The notes: a model not told the origin generated them from the sequence alone. Counted from the first letter of the stretch, positions 11,219-21,900 are shown. The stretch is 64,000 nucleotides of DNA from Saxidomus purpurata (GCA_022818135.1 JAFMSR010000005.1:28397865-28461864), one strand, 5' to 3'. Program-made: numbers and translations.

Positions 11219-11881
11219 TATGGGATATGCCCACAAGGTTGATTGTATTGTGCCAATTAATTCGGATTTAACGTCGCACCCAACAGCTAAGGTCATATTG
11301 CAACTTCCGGCTTTCGTGGAGGAGGAAGACCCTGTGTGCCAATTCCTTGTATCAGAATTTGGGGGTCATTTAGAAAATCCGAGAGTCATACCCTTTATTG
11401 TAAAAAAGGCATGACTATATGTTAATGAAGTTTTATTCAGTTTACTTCTGTAAAGCTACATGTGATACATCACAAAATGGTGGGTAATTAAAGGGTTGGC
11501 AAGACAACAGGTGTTTCTCTTTGTATGCTTTCCATTTTGTCACAGCATCTCAAAAGTCAAATTTGTCCACAAAGCGAATTTTTCGTAAGTACATTCAACC
11601 ATAGACATTAAACTTTGATATTATTTGGCACACTGAAACCCCTTTCAATAGTGACAGTCTGATCGAAATGACTACAAAATGATCATTAAAATCACTCAGA
11701 AAGACGTTTTTGTTTCCCCTATTAAGGTTCGTCGACCATCTCTTGTTGTGCGTCTACGATACCATGATGACGGTATAATAAGAATCAACACACACAAAAA
11801 CGCAATGGTACAAAATGCGGGTCGATCCGAAATCAGACGACAACGACGACGGAATAGGGTCAAAATTAGACATATCCCATA
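11219..11881. mobile_element. Candidate 0.66-kb element with 11-bp inverted ends
   Basis: TATGGGATATG at 11,219-11,229 is matched exactly by its reverse complement at 11,871-11,881. The interior is GC-richer than its surroundings at both ends. The left part contains a phrase (TTTAACGTCGCACC, then GGTCATATTGCAACTTCCGG and GTGGAGGAGGAAGACCC) that I recall from a dispersed repeat found widely in bivalve genomes. The right part has a CGACGACG-rich segment. Open frames of 64 codons (11,220) and 73 codons (11,679) lie inside but have no recognisable domain. The repeat nature of the left half is fairly likely; whether the 11-bp inverted repeat marks the true ends is inference. Confidence 0.4.
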
Positions 11882-12463
11882 CCGGAAGCGTATTTTATAA
11901 ACATTTTATCTTGCATTTCGAAGCGTTTTGAGAGGTTTTGAAATGTTGTTTTTGTAGTAATTTGATCATACACATTCTAATTGCGTCATAGAGGACGCTC
12001 TTTGCTATTTCTGTTGCGTCATTGACAAAATGAGTGCGTCAAAACCGCAGAAAACGCGCTCTCGCGGAAACACTGAATTTAGTGTATCCGGTAAAGCGAT
12101 ACGTATTTCACGGGTCTTACATTTCTCATGTATCACCGGTCTGACTAGAAAACTGTTGGGATAAAAACCGCGTAAGAAAATAGTTCTATACAGAACAGAT
12201 ACCTCGTTGATTTTAATTCGAATTATAAGAAAAACAACAATATAATATTATGCTATTCTGAAATGTTTTGATATTATTTAGATCTGTTACTATATAACTT
12301 TTAAAACAGAGGACAGTATAATACGTAACAACGGAATATATGGAACTACTTGTTTGTATGTAAAGAGTTCGGCCGTAAGGAAGCTATACTCTGTTAACAT
12401 TGGATCCGATTGAATAAATCAATCGATCCAAAAACAAAACACATAAACTTGAGACAGGGAGCC
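11882..12463. other. Non-coding stretch with a small CpG-rich patch
   Basis: No gene is seen. At 11,980-12,080 the pentamer GCGTC recurs three times within about 70 bases and the sequence is CpG-rich (AACGCGCTCTCGCGG). This could be a small regulatory island or the edge of an old repeat; nothing decides between them. Confidence 0.4.
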
Positions 12464-12765
12464 TATGCATATGAATAGCAAACACGAGGACAGTGAGCAT
12501 AAACACTAATTACACGTCATTTCAGGAATTAGTGCTACAAGAACATTTTTGAAACTTCAACATAAAATTTTAGGAGTGTTTAAAATCTTTCATAAAGGAA
12601 ACAATGAATACTTTTTCATGTATCGGTAGCATATTTACACCTTTAAGCCGTTCTGGTGCAAGAATTAATGTTTGCATATTTGCATTACTTATCTGGGAGT
12701 TATTTTGAAAAAAGGCCAAGTAGATTGCCTTCCAATTTATTAACTGACATTTATTTATGTACAAG
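12464..12765. repeat. Duplicated block gamma, copy 2
   Basis: Homologous to 7,117-7,420 in the same orientation. It is followed, after a short (GT)n-like spacer, by block beta, whereas copy 1 is preceded by block alpha. An open frame from 12,656 runs through the end of gamma into beta, but this reflects the junction and does not indicate a gene. Confidence 0.85.
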
Positions 12766-12778
12766 TGTGTGTGTTTAC

Positions 12779-12946
12779 AGTCTCTTAATTTATTCAGGGA
12801 CACGGTATAATATGAAGATTAAGGGCATAGGAAGTTGTGTTCATTCTTTTTTGTTGATCGTAACTTGTGGAATTTTCATAGTGAAGAGCTTCCCTGAGCT
12901 TTCAGAACAAAACACATTTTACAAAGTATCTTGAAAAGAGCATGTT
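12779..12946 (+). repeat. Duplicated block beta, copy 2 (signal-anchor-like frame)
   Basis: Near-identical to 10,085-10,258. The ATG at 12,812 opens the same signal-anchor-like peptide (MKIKGIGSCVHS, then FLLIVTCGIFIV), but a one-base deletion shifts the frame after SFPELSE and it stops at 12,934. Block alpha does not follow here; similarity ends at about 12,946 in AGCATGTTTTTACT. Confidence 0.8.
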
Positions 12947-13659
12947 TTTACTTACAAATCATATTACTTTTTAATGGGAAACAGCTTAAACATGCATATA
13001 TTTCAATGCTTTAACGTCATTGCACACACGCATATGACTTACAAATATATCAATCTTACGAGATTATCCATAACATGGGAAAAAATTGAATCTTTGATTG
13101 AATCTGCAAACATCTTTTTCTAAATTGTTCATCGTGTAAATTGTTTATTTCTCAAGAAATTCTTTGACGGTCTGACATGCAATCAATTTTTCTTATCAAG
13201 TGTTAAACAAGTTTGATTTAAACCGATCTTTTTGTTTGTGTTATGTCTTCAGTTTTCTCCGTGTGTTTAAATAAAGAATACTAATTTGCTTTACTTTTAA
13301 TCTTCCTTTACTTTTAATCCTCTCTGTTTCATGTTCGATGCATAGCATGCTATTGGAAATATATGTTACAAACAAGTAAAACATTATTGCTTAAGCAGCA
13401 AAAGTACACTGCATAAAAAGGATAAGGGATTTTGGTGTTATGTTTACACGTAAGACGGATGTACGGTCTGTATTTAATACCCCTTAATTCATATTTCCAT
13501 TTTATGCAAGTTACATCAAGAACTCTTTACATACAAATTAAATAAAAGATTTTATGAAGTCTGAAATCGATGTACAAATGAATACGAGCAACCCCCTTCA
13601 TTTCCGTTCAGTTAAACTTTTTATATAGCGGTAACAAAAATTCCCATTTTTCGAAGACA

Positions 13660-14290
13660 CATTGTTCTAGGAAATAGGCGATTCTGGTCCTAATTTCACA
13701 TTCATTCCTTTTGACATTCAAAATGCGTTTGTATGCACTTACATAGAGACAAGATTCTGCAATTTTGATGTAACATTATATCTTGCATCGCCATCTGTTT
13801 CATTCGCAGACACTTCAAATAACATTGAAGAAGAGAAAAATACCCTGCAGAAAGTTAAAATAATTTAAGAAGAAGTCTGAAGGCACTCGACTCTGTTATT
13901 CCATTGAAATAACTAAGAGAGGATCTGGAACTTTGAGAATATTAGTTTTTTACCTGAAAACTAATGATCATCTATTAAAAAAGACATTTCCACTAATTTG
14001 TCTGTCGAACTGAGCCCAGAATTATTAGTTTGATACAAAACATATTAAGGAAGAGATATATCAAAACTGCAGAGTTTTAAAGATAGAACTGTTATGTATT
14101 GTAGATAAAGCACCATTTTCACAAGATGCATTAGCTAGAAAGTAGGCTAATGGACTGATATAAAGGAGTGTCATACGGTCTTTTAAGTGTTGCATTAGCT
14201 ACATGTTTATATAGTTACTTTCTATTTCTAAGGAAGACACAAACGCTCTTATGTAGGATAGCAGGATATCTGCAATGTTGAAAATATATT
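13660..14290. repeat. Diverged duplicate, partner of 19,155-19,770
   Basis: Collinear matching phrases in the same order link this segment to 19.2-19.8 kb: GAAATAGGC, CGCCATC followed by TTTGCAG/TTCGCAG, TTTTTTACCTGAAA, TTAGTTTGATNCAAAA, and GCTAATGGACTGNTATAAA. Divergence is high with many indels, so the duplication is old. No conserved reading frame is visible. The flanking 12,947-13,659 and 14,291-15,682 contain no recognised feature. Confidence 0.6.
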
Positions 14291-15682
14291 AATTTGGTTA
14301 AGATTTCTATTTCGCTTTTTAAAAAATGGAAACGTAATTTGAATATAAATGATAATTTTGCTTCTTTTTCAATGTCGATTAGTAACAATTTACACATTTT
14401 TTTGATAAATTAATATAATGCATAAATTCTATCTGTATGTCCTTTCTTCAAATTCGAAGTTATTATATGACGAAAATAATCAGATGCTACTTTTTAAACT
14501 GATTTAGCACGTATTTCACGAGATGTGCGTTGATTATAAGCAAAGCACAACATAAAAAATATATTTTGTCTTGCCAAAATACAATTTGAATAATTATTTT
14601 TATATTGCTACGAGATTTACGTATGTTAAAGTCACGAAACCAAATCGATTTTGATACTTACCGATACCGGATGGCAGAATGACGTAAGGCATACGTTATT
14701 GTATATGATATAACATTTGCTTCGATTGGGTCAAGAGATTGTTTATACTTTTTGCGAAGCCAGATTGTTTAACAGACTAATTCTACTCGATCAGGCAGAT
14801 TCAGTCAATGATGGTCCTATGGCTACATCTTTGAATCCTTAACATTTAGTTCAGTTGTGTTCTATAGATTTCTGTAATTACCTGAGGGAAGACAATTGAC
14901 TTTATTGTCATGTTGTTCTTTTGCAATGTTTTGGAGATGAGCATGACGAGAAAAAGGCATAACAAACTTCTTTACTGTAACATCACCGCGTGAATAAATA
15001 CATTTAACGTTTCGAGACCGTTGGTGGTATTGTCTATTGTGTTTGTTGCAGACAGAAAAAATGATATTAACAGTTCCGAATCAATAACGTCTATTGTTTC
15101 TTTACATTTGCAGTAATTGTTTTGATTTATCAAACAAAGCTTTATGTAACGGCGACAAAGAAAAAAAAAACGAAAAAAGAAAAGACTGAACAAATAATCG
15201 TCTTCAGAGGATTAAACGAGTAAAGCATAGAATAGTTGCTTGCAAGTAAAACTGTTAACTGGACAGTTGTTACTGAGCGAATACGTAGGGGTCATTTAAG
15301 CCGTTCATAATTCATATATTATTCATTCTAGCATACATATGCTAACTAGTTGAACTTAACCTTGTTACTTACAGTAACATGAAAAAGTTTCGTGTGATAA
15401 ATTAATGGTTCAAGTTTAAAGCTGCCCGTCCAAAGTTTATTTCTCGAAAATGATGTACATACTGAAGCTTAAAATGCACAAGTCATTGCATGAATGACCA
15501 ATCTATGTCTAGGTAGCAGTTCGATAAAATCTGTTGAAAATGCTGGTAAGCTTAGTCTTACGGCACCACAACACAATATGTTTATATTTGAATTTCAAAT
15601 GCGTTTCTAACGCTTTTCAATTTGGCAGCGTATACTTTCAAAAATACAGATATACTGAACATATATTCATACTGGTACCTTT
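14291..15682. other. Non-coding AT-rich stretch, no feature seen
   Basis: Short AT-rich open frames only (14,215-14,397 and 14,972-15,193 on the minus strand, which include poly-Phe from a T/A run). No tandem repeat or recognisable domain. Confidence 0.5.
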
Positions 15683-15716
15683 TTATTATGACCCCGAAGG
15701 GTGGCATATTAAAATC

Positions 15717-15766
15717 GCTCCGTCCGTCTGTCTGTCCGTCCGTCCGTATGTCCGTCTGTGCGTCCC
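15717..15766 (+). repeat. TCCG/TCTG tetranucleotide microsatellite
   Basis: An interrupted array of TCCG, TCTG and TGTC units inside the pearl-like element, directly before the 177-bp core repeats. Its composition matches the ACGG/ACAG-type microsatellites typical of these bivalve elements. Confidence 0.9.
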
Positions 15767-15774
15767 CACTTAAA

Positions 15775-16500
15775 CATTCGTGTCCTGACTGTAACTTTGT
15801 CATGCATTTAAGGATTTTAAAATAACTTGGCACAAATGTCTAGCACATCAAGACGACGTGTCGCGTGCAAAACCCGCGTCCTTACCTCAAAGGTAAAATT
15901 CACACTTAGGATTTGAAGGTAATGGAATCCTCTATATATGCCTGTATGCACACATTCGTGTCCGGACTGTAACTTTGTTATGCAATGAAGGATTATAAGA
16001 TAACTTGGCACAAATGTCTAGCACATCAAGACCACGTGTCGCATGCAAGACCTACGTCCCTACCTCAAAGGTAAAGGTCATACTTAGAATTTGAAGGTAA
16101 TGGATTTCTCTTATATGCATATATGTACACATTCGTGTCCGGACTGTAACTTTGTCATATATTGAGGGATTTTGAAATAACTTGGCACAATTGTCTAGCA
16201 CATCAAGACGCCGTGTCGCGTGCAAGACGTACGTCCCAACCTCAAAGGTAAAGGTCACACTTAGAGTTTTTAGGTAATGGAATCCTGTATATATGCATAC
16301 ATTTGTGTCCGGACTATAACTTTGTCATGCATTGAAGGATTTAAAATAACTCGGCACAAATGTTCACTGTTCAGCACATTAAGCCTATGTGTCGCGTGCA
16401 CGACCCATGTCCCTACCTCAAAGGTCAAGGTCACACTTAGTGTTTAAAATAATGGAATACTGTATGCATGGTAATTCTGTCATGCATGGAAGGTTTTTAA
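15775..16500 (+). repeat. Tandem array of 177-bp units (four plus a partial)
   Basis: Each unit starts CATTCGTGTCCGGACTGTAA and continues with CTTTGTCATGCATTGAAGG, ATAACTTGGCACAAATGTCT, AGCACATCAAGAC, GTGTCGCGTGCAAGAC and ACCTCAAAGGTAAAGGTCA. The GACTGTAAC landmark falls at about 15,787, 15,965, 16,142 and 16,312, giving periods of 178, 177 and 170. A fifth, badly degenerate copy begins around 16,470. Units differ by roughly one base in ten, so the array has been static for some time. Size is close to the 160-170 bp core repeats described in bivalve satellite-related elements. Confidence 0.92.
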
Positions 16501-16790
16501 AATTACATAGCACATTTATTGAGCACATGGAGAGGACACAGACTTGAGACGCCTCTTTCGGGGACATTCGTCACTTGTGAGGGACAGCTCTTGTTTGACA
16601 TTGTGTTTAAAAACATGTTACACGAAAATAATGATGTTACACACTTTATCACAGAATTAGTCTGTAATTTTGAAAGTTCTTTTTTATAATGCTATGTCAT
16701 CTCAACATTTTTATAACTTCTTTACCCTTAAATATAAATATTTGAAATATGAATAGTCTGGTAGTCATTTTGAAACAAGCCATAAAAGAT

Positions 16791-16997
16791 AAGGGGAGCG
16801 GTGGTGTAACGGTTAAGATGTCAGCCGCTCATCAAGGAGATTGCGGGTTCGGGTCCCACAGGGGTCACGACCGTTTCTCCTATTATGACACCAGTACTGT
16901 TTTTCCAGTTCCAAGAAGCGGACTCGAGAGTGACTCGACAAGCTTCAAGCTTTCTTCACAACCGAGTTAAAATAGATTAGTATAAAATAAACTATGT
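16791..16997 (+). mobile_element. tRNA-derived SINE, apparently full length
   Basis: The tRNA-like head carries an A box (TGGTGTAACGGTTAAG, 16,802-16,817) and a B box (GGGTTCGGGTCCC, 16,845-16,857), separated as in pol III internal promoters. It is followed by a body with the phrase CCAGTTCCAAGAAGCGGACT, TCAAGCTT repeats and CACAACCGAGTTAAAATA, which I recall from SINEs shared among bivalves. An A/T-rich tail follows. CATAAAA at 16,781 and again at 16,998 flank the element as a probable 7-bp target duplication (the next base differs). It would depend on a LINE for retrotransposition. The 73-codon open frame spanning it is incidental. Confidence 0.85.
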
Positions 16998-17092
16998 CAT
17001 AAAATAGCTTAAAACGTCCTTCCTTATTTTGTAATTACACATTTTCTCAGAAAATGCATTAACGTCTTTTAGAACACGACATCTAGTTTTAT

Positions 17093-17110
17093 AGGAGGGT
17101 GGGGGGGGGG
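17093..17110 (+). repeat. G-run (GGAGGGTG10)
   Basis: A homopolymer of ten to eleven guanines preceded by GGAGGGT, unusual in this AT-rich window. It could fold into a G-quadruplex and is also a likely spot for sequencing length error. Confidence 0.9.
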
Positions 17111-17117
17111 ACTATCA

Positions 17118-17290
17118 AAAGCTTTTTGATGTCCGGATCTACCAACAGTTTGCCTATGACGAAAAATTACGTTGCTAGGCAATTCCATAATTATGAAGTC
17201 ATTTAGAATAAGAGTTCTCTTGTATATCTCTACCAATGATATTCCGAGTACCGCTTGTCGCACCACGCTGTGATACAGATAAAACATACT
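17118..17290. repeat. Diverged duplicate, three-copy family, copy 1
   Basis: Shares collinear phrases with 21,076-21,225 and 22,390-22,520: an A/C-rich start then GTTTGCCTAT, ATTACGTTGCTAGGCAA, ATAATTATGAAGTCATT and ATTCCGAGTACCGCTTGTCG. All three copies lie on the same strand. Divergence is high and no reading frame is conserved. Confidence 0.55.
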
Positions 17291-17599
17291 GATCGAATAT
17301 TTTCACAATTGTATGTATGTATGTACATTGTTAAAAGAGAATCATAACCCCGATTCTGAGAAGTGGGTTTATCTCATTATATGCAAAAGGAGTTTACAAA
17401 TGAAATTATGCTTAATTTTTTATGAACTAGTTGGGTAAACTCAACGAAAGGCATAAAAATGATGTTGTTGCATTTTCCGAAATACATCTACATTTGAAAT
17501 TGCGACAAAATAACCATCAAAGCCCAGGTTGCCCTCTCAATGTATAAATATTTTATTTTCGAAAACTTAGACATAAAACATAGCTCAAAAGCTTACCTA

Positions 17600-18400
17600 T
17601 GTTGCTGAAAGAGGCAAAACATTCTATTGAAAATGAGCAAGATTCATCTCAGACATTTAGGTATGCCATCAAAGAAAAACAAAACTTCTAAAAATATAGG
17701 CTTAACAACTAATGGTGACATCATTTTTGATAAACGCAGTGCTGCTAATAATTCAAATTCATTCTTCACTACTGATACATCAGAGCTTGTTAAGAAAATA
17801 CCAAACAAAACTAGGGAAATATAGTAAAAATGGTCTCAAGCTTGAAATTTAAAAATGTGTTGCTCTCAACAATTACTCTTTATCTATTGTATCAGAAAAC
17901 TTTTAAATACCGCTAATCTGCGCAGTATGAAAGCAACTGGATTAGATAGTGTTCGTGTTCGTTTTGTAAAAGGTGGTACCTCTTTTATAGCTCATATTTT
18001 GTCTTTTATACTGAGCGTAACAATATGAAAACTGCAAGGGTCGTTCCCATTTATAAAACAAATGATAAAACTGTTGGTAACTGTTGACCATCATCAGTTT
18101 TGTGTGTTATACCAAAACTATCGGAAGGAGTAACATATGTGCAAGTAGAAACATATTTGACTGAGAAATGTTTACTCTATAAATTTCTGTCAGAAGTTGT
18201 TTTTTTTATAATGATACATGCACATGTTTAATGCATTTGTCTGATTACATAAAGGTCAAGTTAGATAAAGGTAATTGTCTGTTATGTATTGCTTGTCTTA
18301 CAAAAGGATTTTGACACAGTCGATCATGCAATATCATGCAGAATGAAGATTGACATGTTAGGAGTCAGAAAACAGACAGACAGCTTAGGAACATACGTAC
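17600..18400 (+). pseudogene. Decayed LINE fragment (reverse transcriptase region)
   Basis: Degenerate non-LTR retrotransposon coding sequence in several frames. 17,627-17,823 reads as a polymerase-proximal linker (IHLRHLGMPSKKNKTSK, GDIIFDKRSAANN). After a frame change, 17,915-18,010 gives SMKATGLDSVRVRFVKGG and then MKTARVVPIYK near 18,027, followed by a relic of the GNYRPVSVL motif near 18,075-18,110. HLSDYIKVKLDKGNC follows at 18,235, and DFDTVDHA at about 18,310-18,335 is the catalytic-Asp motif A region. Stops and indels interrupt everything. This is a different, older family from the LINE at 44.8-49.9 kb. No 3' tail or target duplication can be seen. Confidence 0.75.
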
Positions 18401-19154
18401 CGTTCTGACAACTTTATTCTTGCTTTATTTATTATCAACGAAAGAAAATACAATGTACATATAGCATGCAAATAACTTGACATGATAGTATTACATAAAG
18501 AACAAAGATTAATTTAAGTAACGGAATAAACCTATACGTTTGAATCAGAGCATACTGGCGTTATCTATTGATAAAAGCTTTCTTGAAAAGTTCTAAGATT
18601 TAGAAGCAAAGAATTTGCAAGATACTATCACGTCAGAAAATTTGTATCTGTCATCGCCTATCTTTGGAGAAGCATTCAGTGCAATTAGTAGTCTTGTTTT
18701 GTATAAACGAAATCACATCATGAATAAAGATATCTACAGACATAGTTATCAATTACAGTGTGTTCTCATGCAAAACAGTATGTCTATTTGTAGAAAACGG
18801 GATTTCAGTCACGTTCAAATAACCTTAGTTTTATATCTCCATTACATTTACATCGATACGTATGTTCCTTAGTTGTCTGTCTGTTTACTGACTAAATCAT
18901 CAACATAGTTGTCAGACTCAGAAACTAGACCATGCTACAGAAGGTGAAAGTTGTCAGTCATCGAGCGTAGTATAGAAACTTAAATTTGCAGTGTTCCGTG
19001 AATACATTTAAACTTCAAAATATTTAATACAATCTGGGTCATAATAAAACGTTTTATAATGACCAAGATAAATTGACTTAGAACTAATTAAGCTTTACTC
19101 AGATTTCTGGCAACTATTTCTTTAGCATTTACCAGGACACCATACCTTTCGAAA
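18401..19154. other. Non-coding stretch with a weak duplicate of 23.7 kb
   Basis: The only feature noticed is a short match: AACTTGACAT, then AACGGAATAAACCTAT after 40-50 bases, at about 18,477-18,535 and again at about 23,673-23,730. An 85-codon plus-strand frame at 18,615 has no supporting context. Confidence 0.4.
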
Positions 19155-19770
19155 TAGGCAATTCGGACATGCACGTTCCAATTTAGAATCATGAAACAAA
19201 TGTTCTGTCTTAAATACAACAGAAAACAACATTTATCATTCACTAACCAGACAACAAACTCCTGTTACTTGGGTGCAAAATAAAATCTTGAGTCGCCATC
19301 AATTCTATTTGCAGACGTTTTTAATCAGATAAAGAGATACAATGTATTTAATGGAATTTAAAAGAGGAAGTTGAAATTGATGAAATGAATCTATTATTGT
19401 ATTACATACTTGCTCCAGTCTACAGTTTTTTTACCTGAAATCGTATAACGATATAGCTTCTATGACAAAAGGTAATCTACATTAAATATGCCTGTCATGT
19501 TGAGACTGGAAATGTTAGTTTGATGCAAAATTAACAATTTACGAAGATGCAGAGATGTTTTTACTGAAAACTCTTAAGTTTTTTAGATATAGCATCCTTT
19601 ATACAAGATACAAAGACATAACCTATGCTAATGGACTGGTATAAAAGGTTTATTATCTTAATGGCACTGTTAAAATCGTGCTGTAAAGTAGCACTTCAAT
19701 TTATACTTAATTTTATATTTCTTAAGATGCAAACACGTTCTTTTTCAGTTTTCATTATCCATGCCTTATT
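19155..19770. repeat. Diverged duplicate, partner of 13,660-14,290
   Basis: Same-strand, collinear homologue of the 13.7-14.3 kb segment, about 5.5 kb downstream. The shared landmarks are listed there. Sequence from 19,771 to 20,390 shows nothing recognisable. Confidence 0.6.
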
Positions 19771-20393
19771 GAAAAAGTTCGGTGTTCTTTTAAATATTGT
19801 TAAAATATAAAGGTGAATTGATCTGTAAAATGTTTTTTAAACCATTTTATATATTAACTCTTGGATGAAGAACGAATAGCGGTTGGTTGTCCAATCTTGA
19901 TATTCGTACAGCAATACACTATTCAAGTGATAATAACAATTTGAACATATTGAAAAGACGTATAACTTGTGAATATTTTGAAATTCATACTCTGTAGTTT
20001 TCATGAATTCTTGTTGTAAAACATATTACTTTAACTTTTTTGACAGAATGAAGATAATGCTGAATTAGTAATCTAATGTAGGCTGCGCATGTAATGTTTG
20101 ATATAACAAAACACAATTACAACTGTTCCAAAGAGATATGTAAGAAAATAACAAATTCTAGTACTGATTGTTAACTTAAATATATGTATATCTTGTCTGC
20201 AATGAACATAACATACAGTGTATCAACAGTCAAACCATTTTTATATTCGTTTGTCAATACCGAGATATTACAATTGCTAATTGTGTTGTGACTTGTCACC
20301 GGCACAATGCCATTACTTTTTTCCCCTCGGGTTTCTGACAGCGTCTACAGAAAAATAAGAAGTCTGAAAGATATAAACCGAGGACACCAGGCA

Positions 20394-20576
20394 TCATAAA
20401 TCAGATTCTAAAGGATTCACTGATGTGAAACTCGTAGCCGTATAGGACTTTAGGAATCCACCGAGCGACTTCACACAAGATATGAAACAGCCTCCGATAC
20501 CAACTTTTTCTCCATGTAGATAATAAGGAAAACAAACATACTTCGACCTGCAGACATTTTGAAATTCTGAATACAA
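20394..20576 (-). CDS. Possible terminal exon of unknown protein
   Basis: A 60-codon minus-strand frame, GC-richer than its surroundings, with balanced amino-acid composition (KYVCFPYYLHGEKVGIGGC, FISCVKSLGGFLKS) and ending at a stop. ATGTCTGCAG at about 20,540 could act as a splice acceptor, although the pyrimidine tract before it is poor. No domain is recognised and no partner exon was found, so this may be chance. Confidence 0.18.
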   Translation of the reverse strand: MYSEFQNVCRSKYVCFPYYLHGEKVGIGGCFISCVKSLGGFLKSYTATSFTSVNPLESDL

Positions 20577-21069
20577 CTTAAATGGCGTACTGATATAAAG
20601 TGTTAAATAGTAATATATTCATGACTATTTTTTTACATAAAGTTGACTAACTTGATCAGAATAGTTAGAGAAACTTTAAGTCTTTTATTTCGGAACAAAG
20701 CAAGCACAAATATCTTTCAATATCTAGGAAACACAAATAGTATTTATTCTCAGCTTGTACCATAAATGATACTCTTTTAATAAACTAACATCTGAATGCA
20801 TTGCCATTTATTTTGTGGTTAGCGCTTAAAACGTAGTCGATCACGCCAGTTTACAACCTAACTCTGCTCTTGTTTCAATCATCTTGTCTTACTGACAACT
20901 TTTGAATCACTTAAAATTTTCAGGTGTGCAATATGATATAAACATGCCACTCAAAACTTCTCAAATATTCCTAAATTACTCGTAATTACCCCAATTCAAA
21001 GAAAAAAAATCACCTATGTCTCTTAAACCATTACATTTTATGCTACATCTGTAGAAATATTTAATAATT

Positions 21070-21260
21070 ATAGATTTATGAATCTAGCAACAGGTTGCCT
21101 ATAAAGAATGATTACGTTGCTACGCAACTATTTCATAATAATGACGTCATTGATAATCACTTTTCACATGTTTGTATTCCGTCTACTACTTGTCACGACA
21201 CGCTGAGATACTGAACAATATATGATCAACTAATTTTACAGTTCAGATATTTGCCTTTAT
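21070..21260. repeat. Diverged duplicate, three-copy family, copy 2
   Basis: Landmarks ACAGGTTGCCTATAAAGAAT, GATTACGTTGCTACGCAAC, ATAATAATGACGTCATTG and ATTCCGTCTACTACTTGTC match 17.1 kb and 22.4 kb in order. This copy keeps the palindromic TGACGTCA (a CRE-like octamer), which may be incidental. Confidence 0.55.
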
Positions 21261-21654
21261 GCAAAACGAGGACAAACTCACTCGATATATAAGTTTTATC
21301 TCTTATCTATCATATTATTCAAAGCTTTCAGATATTGCAGACAACCAGGAATTGTGTTGTCCTTCGGTATGTCTACAGTAATTAACATTCTAAAAAGTTA
21401 CATATATTAAAGGTGAATGCTAAGAATTTTGATGTATTTAAGGCCATTTTGGATGTCGCATCTATCATTCATTATGTTCCTGTTTCTGACCTGAAACGAT
21501 TATAACCAGAGAAGAATAAGTGCAAAAAAGGACCTCCTTTACGAAATAAGTCTTTAGTATCGTAAAGACATGTTAACACTTATTTGCTCAAGAAACGATT
21601 GCTTTGAACACAACATTAAACACTAAACGCCAATTTCAAGCACATTAACAAAGT

Positions 21655-21900
21655 TTCTGTATCAACAACAACAACAACAGTCACCGAGATTACAAGAACT
21701 GAAAGCCATGTTGAAAAGTCATTTTACAGTTTTGGTTCAGAATTAATACCACGAGCACAGGTGAGAATTCGTTAGATATTTCCGGCGTCTGTTATGAAAT
21801 TGTTTTCAACAGCAAAACAAATAACACATTAGGGAGACGCAATTAACAGAATGCGAAGAGAATAAGTTGCGGATGAACTCTACAGACATTCTTTTCGAGA
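21655..21900. repeat. Diverged duplicate, partner of 23,245-23,470
   Basis: Starts in a short (CAA)n tract and shares an ordered series of phrases with 23.25 kb: TTTTACAGTTTT, GAGCACAGGTGAGAAT/GAGCAGATGAGAAT, TGCGTCTNTTATGA, TTGTTTTCAA followed by CAAAGCAAAT or its near match, and AGACGC. Roughly seven bases in ten agree by eye. No reading frame is conserved. Confidence 0.6.

Larger units (their letters stand above)
15683..16595 (+). mobile_element. Pearl/CvA-like non-autonomous element with 177-bp core repeats
   Basis: The element begins with a small hairpin (ACCCCGAAGGGT, 15,691-15,702), then GGCATATT, a TCCG/TCTG microsatellite (15,717-15,766), four full tandem units of about 177 bp with a degenerate fifth, and a GC-rich end GAGGGACAGCTCTTGTT near 16,595. 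I recall this ending and the ACCTCAAAGGTAAAGGTCA phrase from common bivalve repeats. Elements of this layout (pearl, CvA, CvG) are generally considered non-autonomous Helitron-type elements; that class assignment is from memory. No coding capacity for a transposase is present, and open frames inside it are repeat-derived. Confidence 0.65.
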
